Source: F1-20-MAGs119 sp040401695
GTDB taxonomy: Bacteria > Actinomycetota > Acidimicrobiia > Acidimicrobiales > Ilumatobacteraceae
NCBI GenBank assembly: GCA_040401695.1
Contig: JBBANY010000017.1
Location: 1-36,438 of the forward strand
Length of the DNA stretch: 36,438 bases
Direction of reading: 5' to 3'
A program made the position numbers and the translations under genes. Positions 24,097-32,325 of the stretch are shown here, in pieces (position 1 is the stretch's first letter; the number at the start of each line of letters is the position of its first letter). A model generated the notes under the pieces. The model saw only the letters and a list, made by a program, of their open reading frames with translations. It did no database searches and was not told the origin of the DNA.

Positions 24097-24864
24097 TCAA
24101 CGAGGCAAACCGTCGATGTCGAGAAGAGCACCGGTGGTGTACGAACTTGCATCGGAAGCGAAGTACAAGGCCGCACCGACGATTTCGCCCGGTTCGCCTC
24201 CGCGACCGAGCGCGTAGGCGGTCTTTGCGTGTTCGCTGAACGTGTTCATGTCCCACGCCTTCGAAATGTCGGTGAGAAATGGGCCGGGAACGATGCAATT
24301 CACGCGGACCGTCGGGCCGAACGCCGCAGCGAGGCTTTTCGTGAGGCTGTTGATGCCGGCCTTGGCTGCAGCGTACGGGGCCTCGGTGGGGCTGGGGCGG
24401 TGACTTGCCACCGACGAGACGTTGATGATGGAACCGCCACCGTCGGCGAACATGCGCGTGCCGATGTTCGCCGACAAACGAAAGGGACCCTTCAGGTTGA
24501 CACCGATGACCTTGTCGAAGAGCTCTTCGCTGACATCGGTGAGCGAGGGATACAGCGGCGACATTCCCGCGTTGTTGACCAGCACGTCGACTCGCCCGAA
24601 TTCGTTGTAGGCGGCGTCAGCGAGTGCGTCCGCATCGGACCAGCTGGCCGCGTGGTAGCCGACGGCAAGTGCTCGACGGCCGAGGCCACGCACTTCGTCG
24701 GCGACCGATTCGCAGTTTGCGACTTTGCGGCTGGCGATGACGACGTCAGCTCCGTGGGCAGCAAATGCAAGAACCATTTCGCGGCCGAGGCCACGGCTGC
24801 CGCCGGTGACCACGGCAACTTTTCCGGAGAGGTCGAACAGTTCAGAGGCGGTGCGCGGGCTCAT
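24097..24864 (-). CDS. SDR-family oxidoreductase
   Basis: A 255-aa short-chain dehydrogenase/reductase. Cofactor motif: TGGSRGLG (residues 20-27). NNAG motif at 97-100. Catalytic Ser near 150-151 (NVSSVAS) and Tyr164-x3-Lys168 (YAAAKAG). C-terminal VNCIVPGPFLTD and YFASDASSYTTGALLDIDG are classical. It oxidises or reduces an alcohol/ketone with NAD(P)(H). Proximity to a Baeyer-Villiger enzyme and a Rieske oxygenase suggests supplying or removing a ketone in a degradation route, but this is inference. ATG 24864 is the clear start, 9 bases after the DUF222 gene stop. Confidence 0.92.
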   Translation of the reverse strand: MSPRTASELFDLSGKVAVVTGGSRGLGREMVLAFAAHGADVVIASRKVANCESVADEVRGLGRRALAVGYHAASWSDADALADAAYNEFGRVDVLVNNAGMSPLYPSLTDVSEELFDKVIGVNLKGPFRLSANIGTRMFADGGGSIINVSSVASHRPSPTEAPYAAAKAGINSLTKSLAAAFGPTVRVNCIVPGPFLTDISKAWDMNTFSEHAKTAYALGRGGEPGEIVGAALYFASDASSYTTGALLDIDGLPR

Positions 24865-24873
24865 GTGCCAAAA

Positions 24874-26124
24874 CTACTGACCCGGTAGGGCGACGGTGAC
24901 CCGACGTGTGTCTGCGTCGAGGTTCACTCGCCATCCACCTTCGTGCACGCAGCGGTGGTGTTCGTTGCAGAGGGGTACCAGATTGTCGAGGCTGGTCGGC
25001 CCGCCATTGACCCAGTAGTTGATGTGGTGAGGCTCGCAGCGCGCGACCGGCACGGCACATCGTGGGATTGCACACGTCGAGTGCATTGCCTCGAGGGCCT
25101 TTCGTTGATGGGCAGACGCGATTCGCGTCGCGCGGCCCATGTCGAGGACCACGCCCGTCGACGACATGACTACCGGAATGATGCGGGCCTCACAGGCGAG
25201 ACGCCGAACCGTCTCGACGGGCAGGGAAATGTCGGTGCCCGTCGAAATGACCGACTTCTCATGGAGCCCGCGACGCAGGGTGTCGATGTCGACCACGACG
25301 CTCACATCGGTGCGTGTACCTGCGCCGGTGATCGACACGACATTCGAGCCCGCGGAGTCGCACACGAGAGCAACGAGAGCGAGGGCGTTGAGATGGGCCG
25401 GCTTGTCGGATGGAGTGCCGGAAGCATCACGGCCTTCGCCCGCATTGAAGAGTGTTTGCACGGCGCTTTGTAGCCGCCCGACCAATCGAAGGCCCGACTC
25501 GGGATCGAGTTCTCCATGGAGGCGTACCATGCCCGAGTCGTTGTCGACCCAGTGCCGTAGCCAGGTGCGCCGGCGCTGTCGTTCGGTGGTGTCGACCCCG
25601 CTGTCGTGTTCGGCACGTAGTGCAGTTTGTTGAACGAAACGTGAGAAGTTGTCGGGTGATGTACGGCGTGCGATACCGACGAGACGGCTTTCGTCGTCGG
25701 CGAACAACTGAAATGCCTCGACATCAAGATGGCGCACCGCACGCGTGATGACGTCGACGTGGTGAGCTGAAATGTCGCCCGACAACACGGCCTCGCGCAT
25801 GTGCGGAAACTTCTCGAGTGTGTCGACGCGTTGCATGTCGCGACGTGCATCGGGCCGTGAGACCGCGGTGGCTTTGATGATGACCTGTTCGGGCATGACT
25901 GCCGGAGATGCGGCGGACAATTGCCGCAGCCGACCATTCAGCAGCATGCGAACCGCATCGATGTCGCGCTGCATCGCAGCCAGGCGTTCGAGCGCGCGAC
26001 GCACACCGTCGAGGCCGAGCGTTGCGACGTGTTCTGCTGTCAGATGCTGGAGGTGAAATTGCGGGTGGGATTCACCGATGGGCGACACGACGTCGCGAGA
26101 AGCAAGTGCCGGTGATGCAGTCAC
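24874..26124 (-). CDS. DUF222 (13E12-type) protein with C-terminal HNH endonuclease domain
   Basis: A 416-aa protein. Residues about 25-300 are DUF222-like (ERLAAMQRDIDAVRMLLNGRL, then LEKFPHMREAVLSGDISAHHVDVI, which are typical). An HNH nuclease domain follows: CAIPRCAVPVARCEPHHINYW, GGPTSLDNLVPLCNEHHRCVHEGGW. These genes are often multi-copy in actinobacteria and can be mobile; their role is not established. The start is GTG 26124 with a strong GAGGAGG ribosome site at 26130-26136. The gene is intact. It interrupts the otherwise metabolic run SDR-TetR-Rieske and may have inserted there. Confidence 0.9.
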   Translation of the reverse strand: MTASPALASRDVVSPIGESHPQFHLQHLTAEHVATLGLDGVRRALERLAAMQRDIDAVRMLLNGRLRQLSAASPAVMPEQVIIKATAVSRPDARRDMQRVDTLEKFPHMREAVLSGDISAHHVDVITRAVRHLDVEAFQLFADDESRLVGIARRTSPDNFSRFVQQTALRAEHDSGVDTTERQRRRTWLRHWVDNDSGMVRLHGELDPESGLRLVGRLQSAVQTLFNAGEGRDASGTPSDKPAHLNALALVALVCDSAGSNVVSITGAGTRTDVSVVVDIDTLRRGLHEKSVISTGTDISLPVETVRRLACEARIIPVVMSSTGVVLDMGRATRIASAHQRKALEAMHSTCAIPRCAVPVARCEPHHINYWVNGGPTSLDNLVPLCNEHHRCVHEGGWRVNLDADTRRVTVALPGQ

Positions 26125-26129
26125 TCGAT

Positions 26130-26136
26130 CCTCCTC
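26130..26136 (-). promoter_or_regulatory. Strong ribosome-binding site GAGGAGG for the DUF222 gene
   Basis: GAGGAGG lies five bases before GTG 26124 on the minus strand and fixes that start. Confidence 0.6.
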
Positions 26137-26174
26137 GCTGTGAACAGTAGGAGGGGGGTGTCACGCGGGACAGT

Positions 26175-26813
26175 TCACCCCCGCGTGACGAAGAACGACC
26201 CGAGGGCCACGCGCACGACCTGTTCCCAGTCTTCGGTCGTGACGGGCTCGGTGTCGAGGTCGAGCAAGACCCGAGCAAGGTTGTAGCCCTGCACGAACAC
26301 CGCGACTGCACGCGCGTCAATGTCGGTGCGGATCCAACCCATCTTCTGTCCGTATCGAACCGCGTCGGCGATCGTTTCGGTGTGCGAGTGCTGTTGAACT
26401 GCGAGCGACTCACGCAGGTCGGGTCGGCCGTACGAACTCGCGATGACCGACAGACGGTTGTGACGGGCACGTTCACGCTCGGCAGAGTTGCCGGTTTGAA
26501 CGAGAGCCGACGTTGCCGCGACGAACTCTTCGAGTGTCGTCGTCTTCGTGAGGGTCTCGCGAATGTTCTTTGCGTCTTCGGCCACGAAGCGGCTGAACTG
26601 CATGACGCGTGCAGCCGCGATCAGGCCTTCGCGACCGCCGAAGTGGTGGTAGAGCGAGCCCTTCGAGATGCCGGTTTCCTGGAGAATGTCGTCGATGCGA
26701 ACGCTCGCCTCGCCGTGCGCCTCGATCGCTTTGATTGTGGCTTCGATGACAACGGAAACTGTCGCTTCTGCGCGAGCCTGAATCGGCTGAGGAATTCCAA
26801 CGGGACCGTCCAT
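26175..26813 (-). CDS. TetR-family transcriptional regulator
   Basis: A 212-aa one-component repressor. The N-terminal helix-turn-helix is IDDILQETGISKGSLYHHFGGREGLIAAA (residues about 42-70, shown here in part: GISKGSLYHHFGGREGL). The rest is a helical ligand domain. It sits 57 bases downstream of the Rieske oxygenase on the same strand and 50 bases upstream of the DUF222 gene. It may repress itself and the oxygenase; a dyad lies directly in front of its start. Effector unknown, perhaps an aromatic or steroid-like compound. Confidence 0.9.
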   Translation of the reverse strand: MDGPVGIPQPIQARAEATVSVVIEATIKAIEAHGEASVRIDDILQETGISKGSLYHHFGGREGLIAAARVMQFSRFVAEDAKNIRETLTKTTTLEEFVAATSALVQTGNSAERERARHNRLSVIASSYGRPDLRESLAVQQHSHTETIADAVRYGQKMGWIRTDIDARAVAVFVQGYNLARVLLDLDTEPVTTEDWEQVVRVALGSFFVTRG

Positions 26814-26825
26814 GTCGTTTGCAAG

Positions 26826-26847
26826 TCTAACGAACTTCTGTTCTAGA
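26826..26847. promoter_or_regulatory. Candidate TetR operator dyad
   Basis: TCTAACGAAC-TTCT-GTTCTAGA lies 13 bases before the regulator start. The core is the inverted repeat GAAC/GTTC with a 4-base spacer; the outer TCTA/TAGA halves match with one extra base. Position and symmetry suit self-repression by the TetR protein; not tested. Confidence 0.4.
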
Positions 26848-26870
26848 CGATGGCCAAAAACGAGATCGTG

Positions 26871-28124
26871 TCAGTCCTTTTCAATGTACGGGCCGAGCAC
26901 CTGGGCAACCCGCATGTGGGCGGGAATGCGGTCCATACCAATGGTGCGGTCGACCGTCTCGTGGAAGTGCCAGATGCGCCGTTCCTGATAGTTGACGACG
27001 ACGCCCTTCATTGCCGGGGACTCGAGTGAGCGCTGCATCGGGGCCATGTTCCATTTGTCCTCACCCATGATGAGATCGAACTCGTCCATCCGCTGTTGCC
27101 AGTGCGGAGGCAGCTCGTCGCCCTCCCAGTCCTTCGGCGCGTAGTGCGACCACATGAGACGGGTGTTCGACTTGTCGATCGGCCAGAACATGATAAACGG
27201 GAAGCCGTACGCCGCGACGGGTGAGATGAGGTTCGGAAACAGCGAAAACGCGGTGCTCGTCGAGCGGATCATGTCGTTGACCGACGGAATGTCGATGAAG
27301 CGCGCATCCTTGAAGTTTTGGAAGTCGGTCCAATCCTTCATACCTCGTAGTTCGCATGCCTTCTTCGAAAACGGTGTCACCATGCGGCTGCAACCATTGG
27401 GCAACAAGCCCATCGATGCGCCGCGGTTGTCGAGCGCGCTCCAGCCACCACGGTCGTGGATGAAGCGGAAGTGGTACACCTCGAGGAATGCCTCGGCGGT
27501 GACTTTCCAGTTGCATGGAATGTCCATGACGCGTGGTCCGACCGCGCGCAGTTCCGAACCGCACAGTTCTTCCATCTGTTGGAACGGAACGCCGAACCAT
27601 TCGTGCAGCGGGGCCGCGTCGGGGTCTTGGTTCACCCAGATCCATCCCTGCCACGACTCGCAGCTGATCTCCGTGAGGAACTTCTCTTCGCGACACAAAC
27701 CGATGAAGTCACGCTCGTCGGGCACGCTCTTCAATTCACCCGAATCGATGCTGTAGACCCAGCCGTGGTACTGGCAACGCAGTTGGTTGGCACAACCTTT
27801 TTCCTCGCGCACCACCGGCGCCCCGCGGTGCTGGCAGGTGTTGTAGAACGCACGCAACTTTCGGTCGTTGCCGCGCACGACGACTATCGGGACGCGCAGG
27901 TGGTCGAAGGTGAAGTAATCGCCGGGGTTGGCGACGTCTTCTTCACGGCCTGCCATCACCCACACGCGTGACCACAGGTGTTTTTGCTCGAGTTCCCAGA
28001 ACTCGTCGGAGATGTAGCGACTGATCGGAACGTCGTGGAATGCGGGGAAACCCTCGGGGTTGCCCTTGCGTTCGAATTGTTCGTGCATGTCTCGCTTGAT
28101 GCGCTCGATCAACGTTGCGTCCAC
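26871..28124 (-). CDS. Rieske non-heme iron oxygenase, large (alpha) subunit
   Basis: The 417-aa protein carries a Rieske [2Fe-2S] site, Cys97-x-His99 (CQHRG) and Cys117-x2-His120 (CQYHGW), then a mononuclear-iron domain with NWKVTAEAFLEVYHFRFIHD, giving His218 and His223 as iron ligands. It activates O2 to hydroxylate or demethylate an aromatic or cyclic compound, and needs a separate ferredoxin/reductase that is not in this window. GTG 28124 is chosen because of an excellent ribosome site (AAGGAGG at 28131-28137). A frame extension to 28157 lacks such support. A TetR regulator follows. No small beta subunit is nearby, consistent with alpha-only enzymes. Confidence 0.9.
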   Translation of the reverse strand: MDATLIERIKRDMHEQFERKGNPEGFPAFHDVPISRYISDEFWELEQKHLWSRVWVMAGREEDVANPGDYFTFDHLRVPIVVVRGNDRKLRAFYNTCQHRGAPVVREEKGCANQLRCQYHGWVYSIDSGELKSVPDERDFIGLCREEKFLTEISCESWQGWIWVNQDPDAAPLHEWFGVPFQQMEELCGSELRAVGPRVMDIPCNWKVTAEAFLEVYHFRFIHDRGGWSALDNRGASMGLLPNGCSRMVTPFSKKACELRGMKDWTDFQNFKDARFIDIPSVNDMIRSTSTAFSLFPNLISPVAAYGFPFIMFWPIDKSNTRLMWSHYAPKDWEGDELPPHWQQRMDEFDLIMGEDKWNMAPMQRSLESPAMKGVVVNYQERRIWHFHETVDRTIGMDRIPAHMRVAQVLGPYIEKD

Positions 28125-28130
28125 TGGACC

Positions 28131-28137
28131 CCTCCTT
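28131..28137 (-). promoter_or_regulatory. Ribosome-binding site AAGGAGG that sets the Rieske gene start
   Basis: AAGGAGG ends six bases before GTG 28124 on the minus strand, the best ribosome site I saw here. It rules against the longer start at 28157. Confidence 0.65.
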
Positions 28138-28159
28138 CGAAACGCGCGTTCCCTCAACG

Positions 28160-28789
28160 TTACGGCTCGTCGGCACCCGCATCGGAGTCGGACAATCCGG
28201 CCGCCGCCAGCAGGTCTTCGGCAGCCTGGCGCACCTGCCAGTCGCGGTCACCGAGGGCCGCGCGCAGGGCGGACGTGACGGCGGGGGTGTCGAACGGCGC
28301 GAGCGAAATGACCGCCCGTCGACGCACCGCGGGCTTGTCGTTGCATGCGTTCAGAATGGCGGGAAGTCCCCGCTCGTCGCCGATTGAACCGAGTGCTGCG
28401 ACGCACGATTCGCGGACGAGCGGATGTGGGTGAGTCGTCGCCGACATGATGAGCGCCTGCATTTCGGCGTCGGACACGGAGTCGCGTTCGCCCAGTGCCC
28501 ACCCCGCGGTTTCCGCCACGGCAAAGTCCTCGTCGGCCAGCAGTCGCGCGAGATTGACGCGTCTGTCGCGCGCAGCTATCCGCGCGAGCCGGTGGCGCAC
28601 TTGCCGTTCGGGATCGGTGAGCGCGATTGCGATGTGTCGCGGAGTGAGCGCGTCGCACTTGTGCAATGACGACAGTGCGATGGCGCGTACGTGCGGGTCG
28701 TTGCCGTCGAATGCCGCTTCGAGTGTTGCGATGTCGTGGCTGTGCGCGGCAAGCGTGACGGCTGCAAGCGTGACCTGGCCGGATTCCAC
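28160..28789 (-). CDS. HEAT-repeat protein
   Basis: A 209-aa soluble protein built of about five helical-hairpin repeats: DPHVRAIALSSLHK, DPERQVRHRLARIAA, DEDFAVAETAGWALGE, HPLVRESCVAALGSIGD, KPAVRRRAVISLAPF and DRDWQVRQAAEDLLAAAG. The conserved D-x-x-V-R-x-x-A pattern marks HEAT/PBS-lyase-like repeats, scaffolds for protein binding. No catalytic residues. Function unknown. It is three bases downstream of the small membrane protein on the same strand, so they are probably one operon. Confidence 0.85.
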   Translation of the reverse strand: MESGQVTLAAVTLAAHSHDIATLEAAFDGNDPHVRAIALSSLHKCDALTPRHIAIALTDPERQVRHRLARIAARDRRVNLARLLADEDFAVAETAGWALGERDSVSDAEMQALIMSATTHPHPLVRESCVAALGSIGDERGLPAILNACNDKPAVRRRAVISLAPFDTPAVTSALRAALGDRDWQVRQAAEDLLAAAGLSDSDAGADEP

Positions 28790-28792
28790 GGC

Positions 28793-29119
28793 TCAGCGCA
28801 ACAGGTTGGTGACCGACTCGACCAGCAAGGCGGCCGCGACGGAAAGGGCGAGGGCAATGACGACACCGGCGGCGATGGCGAACCCGAGGAGGCCACCCGT
28901 TGCCGAGGCGCGGCGCCGTGCGGACGGCGGACGGTAGACCTGTCCGGGTCGCTGGTCGACACGCAGATAGATGGGCGCGGGGCGACGCTGGCCGCGGCGC
29001 AGTTGGGTCCAGTCGACGCGCAGACCGAGCAATGCGACGGCAATGGCGGCAGCGAGACCGACGGCACCGGCGCGCACGGTGACATCTGCCGTCGACAATG
29101 CAACAATCAGCACAGTCAT
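28793..29119 (-). CDS. Small membrane protein with two hydrophobic segments
   Basis: I do not recognise this 108-aa protein. It has a hydrophobic N-terminal segment (VRAGAVGLAAAIAVALLGL), a basic, proline-containing middle (VDWTQLRRGQRRPAP, then YRPPSARRRASA) and a second membrane segment (GFAIAAGVVIALALSVAAALL). The central basic loop probably faces the cytoplasm. Its ATG at 29119 overlaps, on the opposite strand, the ATG of the protease gene (CATG). It is followed directly by the HEAT-repeat gene. The reading frame could also be shorter from an internal start. Confidence 0.6.
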   Translation of the reverse strand: MTVLIVALSTADVTVRAGAVGLAAAIAVALLGLRVDWTQLRRGQRRPAPIYLRVDQRPGQVYRPPSARRRASATGGLLGFAIAAGVVIALALSVAAALLVESVTNLLR

Positions 29120-30290
29120 GTCAGATGCGTCTCCCGATCAATCGCCGCCGAGCGTACTGCCCCCGCCGGTGATTCCCGCCGCGCCACAGCCGACGACATC
29201 CGTGCGCCGACTGTGGTGGGCCCTTCCGATGCTGACGCTTTCGTGGCTGGTACTCGTTTCGATCATCGTGGCCGGTGCCACAACGATCGAACGATGGGAA
29301 ACGGCGCCCGGTTCGGTCGACGCCGTCGCGCCGCGACTGGGATTCGGCACGGGTGCCACCGATGTCACGCGTTACCGAACGGGCAACAGCATTCGCTTCG
29401 TCACCGCGTACGGCTCGCAATTGACGGCGCTCGAAGGATTAGTCGGATGGGTCGACGACGACATCGCCGTCGAGACGAGAATCCAGCGATTCGGTGACCG
29501 CTCACCCGTCGAACAGCGCCGACTGGGTTTCCAGGCGATGGTCGGCGCCAAGCAGATCGCCGAATACGTGGCGTTGAAGCGTCTCGGATACGACGTCGCC
29601 CTCAACTACGGATCGGTCGTTGTCGAACAAGTGATCTGCGAGGAGAAGCCCGCGATCGACTCGGCTTGCAAGCGGTTGAACCCGGGCGATGTGATTGAGT
29701 CGCTTGCCGGTACACCGACCCCGACTCTCGACGTTTTGGTGAAGACAATGGAGGGCCGCAAGGTGGGTGACGTGGTGGAAATCGTCGTCAACACGTTGAA
29801 CTCGAACCCCAACGAGACGCGCCGCACGGAGAAGGTGCGTCTCATCGCCAGCCCCGACGACCCGCAGCGCACGATCATCGGAATCGTCCCCGCCGACACG
29901 CGCACCGTCGATGTTCCCTTCGAGGTCGACATCTCGACCGACTCGATCGGTGGACCTTCGGCGGGACTCGCCTTTGCGCTGGCGCTGCTCGACGAACTCA
30001 CGCCCGGAAACCTCATGGGCAAAGTGTCGGTTGCGGCGACGGGAACCATCGCCGAAGACGGAACAGTTGGTGCAATCGGTGCGCTGCGGCAAAAAGCCGT
30101 CGCCGTCGAACGCAGCGGCGCGGGCCTGTTCCTTGTTCCCAAGTCGCAGACTCCCGACGAGATTGCGTCGGCGCGTGCCGCGGTGGGTTCGAAGCTCAAG
30201 ATCGTGCCCGTCGGCACGCTCGACGAGGCGCTCGATGCGCTGGTCGAGTACGGCGGCGGAAAGTTGCCCGCATCGCCCTCGGGCGACTGA
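29118..30290 (+). CDS. Membrane-anchored PDZ/Lon-like (S16) serine protease
   Basis: From ATG 29118, 390 aa. A proline-rich N-terminus precedes one membrane helix (about 31-55), an extracytoplasmic region, a PDZ-like domain (about residues 170-260, with LNPGDVIESLAGTPT) and a Lon-type proteolytic domain. The catalytic dyad is Ser281 (SIGGPSAGLAF) and Lys326 (GALRQKAVAV), 45 residues apart as in Lon. There is no AAA domain, as in Bacillus YlbL and mycobacterial Rv3194c. In mycobacteria this gene neighbours the UPF0182 gene (Rv3193c), as here with one gene between. Substrates unknown. Its start overlaps that of the divergent small membrane protein. Confidence 0.88.
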   Translation: MSDASPDQSPPSVLPPPVIPAAPQPTTSVRRLWWALPMLTLSWLVLVSIIVAGATTIERWETAPGSVDAVAPRLGFGTGATDVTRYRTGNSIRFVTAYGSQLTALEGLVGWVDDDIAVETRIQRFGDRSPVEQRRLGFQAMVGAKQIAEYVALKRLGYDVALNYGSVVVEQVICEEKPAIDSACKRLNPGDVIESLAGTPTPTLDVLVKTMEGRKVGDVVEIVVNTLNSNPNETRRTEKVRLIASPDDPQRTIIGIVPADTRTVDVPFEVDISTDSIGGPSAGLAFALALLDELTPGNLMGKVSVAATGTIAEDGTVGAIGALRQKAVAVERSGAGLFLVPKSQTPDEIASARAAVGSKLKIVPVGTLDEALDALVEYGGGKLPASPSGD

Positions 30291-30342
30291 CACCACGGGC
30301 AATGCCACGTTTCGGGTGTGGCCCGGGCGTACCATTTCACAA

Positions 30343-32316
30343 ATGGCGATTTCATTCTCACGCCCCGACCCGTCGTCGCCCGCAGCCGTCAGCGCTGCGG
30401 CGTTCACCGTCGCACGCCGTGGCTATGACCAAACCGAGGTGCGCGACTTCCTGCGCATGGTCTCGGCCGAGCTCGCCCGTTTGCAAGAGCGCGAGAGGTT
30501 CCTCGAAAGCGAATTGAAGGCGATGCAGACACGGGGGATGTCCGCCCCCGGAATGCTCGACGAAGAGGTCGTGACCGCCTTGCTCGGCGAAGAGGCCGCC
30601 CGTGTCCTCGGGGCTGCCCGCGAGGCGAGCGCCCAAATCCGCCAGCGGGCCGAGGAAAACGCCACCCGCTTGGTCAAAGAAGCCGCGGGAGACGCCGCCC
30701 GGCTGCGCGAAGAGGCCGAACTCGAGGCGGTGCGCCGTCGCGACGATGCAGCCGCAGATGCCGAAGCCGAAATCGAACTTGCCAAACAGCAGGGTCGTGA
30801 AATGGTCAACGAGGCCCGCGACTACCGCGAAAAGGTGCTCTCGGAACTGGCTCGCCGTCGCGAACTTGCGCGCGCCCAGATCGAACAGCTCGTGGCCAAT
30901 CGCGATCGCCTGTTGAACGCGTTCGAGCGCGCACGTCTCGCAACCGACGACGTGATGACCGGTCTTGTCTCCGTCGACGACGACCTGCCTCGCGAGTTCG
31001 TGAATCTCGCACCGACGACCGGCCCCGTCGCGCCGGTCACGCTCAACGCCCCCGTCGTTCAGATGTTCGACCGCGAAAAGCACGACCTCGATTCCGGTCG
31101 GGCTGAAGAGCCGACCGTCGAGCCGATTGATCACGTCACGATCGAAGAAGTCACGGTCGAAGAAGTCACGGTCGAAGAAGTCACGATCGAAGAAGTCACG
31201 ATCGAAGTTGTGACAGTCGAAGAAGTTGTCGCGGACGAGACAACCGCACGCGACGACGTCGAAGTCGTCACCGACGAGACGATCGAAGACGTTGTCGAAG
31301 TGACTGTCGAACCGGTCGTCGAACATGATGTCGTGGAAGTGGCAGATGTCGTCGAGGCGCCGGTCGAAGCCGTGACTCCCGAGCCCTCGAACGTCGTCTC
31401 GCTGTTCGGGAAGGATCGCGTGCGTCCCGAGGCAACGCGTGTCAACCCGGAACACCCGAGCGTCGATCATTCACAGCCCGAACCCGAAGTCGAGGTTCCT
31501 GCACCACCGCGCGACCAGGTCGACGACATCTTCGCTCGCCTGCGCGCCTCGTCGGTCTCGAAGCCAAGCGAGGGCAGCGTCGTGGAAGTCCGCAAGAAGA
31601 AGGACGACACGGGGGCGACGGCAAAGACCTCGCCCGCCATCGAACCCATGCGCAACGACGCCGCGTTCGAGCGTCGCTCCGAAGCGCTTGCCCCACTCGT
31701 CACCAAGATGTCGCGCAACCTGAAGCGCGTCCTCGCCGATGAAGAAAACGAGATCCTCGAGCATCTGCGCAAGCGCAAGCCCGTGATGGAACTGAAGGCG
31801 ATGGTTGGTACCCCCGCCGAACACACTGCGAAGTACGTCGAAGCGATGTCGAACGAAGTGACGGCGGCTGCCAAAGCCGGCGCGAGTTTCGTCGATGCCA
31901 ACGCAAAGCGCATGCCGACGAAGTCCGATGTCAATCCTGCGATCACCGAAACCGTCAAGCGTCTGCTCGTCATGCCACTGCGCGACAAGATCAGCGAGGT
32001 GCTTGCGACGCACGCTGCCGACAAGGAAGGTGCTGCCAAGGCGATTCGCGGTGTCTATCGGCAGTGGAAGTCGACCCAGATCGACGAACACATCGATGAC
32101 GTTGCTTGCCTTGCCTACAGCCGCGGGATGTATGTCACTTTCGCTCCCGGCACACAGGTGTGTTGGATGGTCGACCCGAACGGCCCGGCATGCGCCGATG
32201 CGGAAGACAACTCACTCGCAGGATGTGTTGTTCTCGGCAAAGAATTCCCCACGGGACACAGCGAGCCGCTTGCACATGCGGGCTGCCGTTGCCTGTTGGC
32301 ACCTCTCCCGAACTAG
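30343..32316 (+). CDS. DivIVA-domain coiled-coil protein with acidic repeats and a phage-head-like Cys/His tail
   Basis: A 657-aa protein of unusual build. Residues about 18-55 (FTVARRGYDQTEVRDFLRMV) match the DivIVA N-terminal membrane-curvature domain. Then comes a long coiled coil (about 60-200). Next is an acidic, Val/Thr-rich region with VT(I/V)EE repeats at about 265-295 from a 15-bp tandem repeat, followed by more acidic segments and a proline-rich stretch. A second helical block spans roughly 430-585. The tail holds Cys589, 607, 617, 628, His639, 645, Cys648 and 650, with FPTGH and HAGCRC, resembling the HxxCRC endings of phage Mu gpF/SPP1 gp7-type minor head proteins. It might bind zinc. 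ATG 30343 is chosen; longer upstream frames overlap the protease gene. It lies between the protease and UPF0182 genes, so an envelope or division role is possible. Confidence 0.78.
   Translation: MAISFSRPDPSSPAAVSAAAFTVARRGYDQTEVRDFLRMVSAELARLQERERFLESELKAMQTRGMSAPGMLDEEVVTALLGEEAARVLGAAREASAQIRQRAEENATRLVKEAAGDAARLREEAELEAVRRRDDAAADAEAEIELAKQQGREMVNEARDYREKVLSELARRRELARAQIEQLVANRDRLLNAFERARLATDDVMTGLVSVDDDLPREFVNLAPTTGPVAPVTLNAPVVQMFDREKHDLDSGRAEEPTVEPIDHVTIEEVTVEEVTVEEVTIEEVTIEVVTVEEVVADETTARDDVEVVTDETIEDVVEVTVEPVVEHDVVEVADVVEAPVEAVTPEPSNVVSLFGKDRVRPEATRVNPEHPSVDHSQPEPEVEVPAPPRDQVDDIFARLRASSVSKPSEGSVVEVRKKKDDTGATAKTSPAIEPMRNDAAFERRSEALAPLVTKMSRNLKRVLADEENEILEHLRKRKPVMELKAMVGTPAEHTAKYVEAMSNEVTAAAKAGASFVDANAKRMPTKSDVNPAITETVKRLLVMPLRDKISEVLATHAADKEGAAKAIRGVYRQWKSTQIDEHIDDVACLAYSRGMYVTFAPGTQVCWMVDPNGPACADAEDNSLAGCVVLGKEFPTGHSEPLAHAGCRCLLAPLPN
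31135..31224. repeat. 15-bp tandem repeat, six copies, in the DivIVA-domain gene
   Basis: Six consecutive 15-base units, mostly GTCACGRTCGAAGAA (R = A or G), starting at 31135, 31150, 31165, 31180, 31195 and 31210. The fifth ends in TT, and the sixth varies at two positions. They encode VTIEE/VTVEE. Confidence 0.9.
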
Positions 32317-32325
32317 CCTGCGGGC

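Noticed and set aside
24874..26124. DUF222-HNH gene as an HNH homing element or intein
   Set aside because: It is a complete free-standing gene with its own strong ribosome site and no flanking repeats or interrupted host gene.
30304..30322. GCCAC/GTGGC hairpin between protease and DivIVA-domain genes as a terminator
   Set aside because: No T tract and only five pairs; likely chance in GC-rich DNA.
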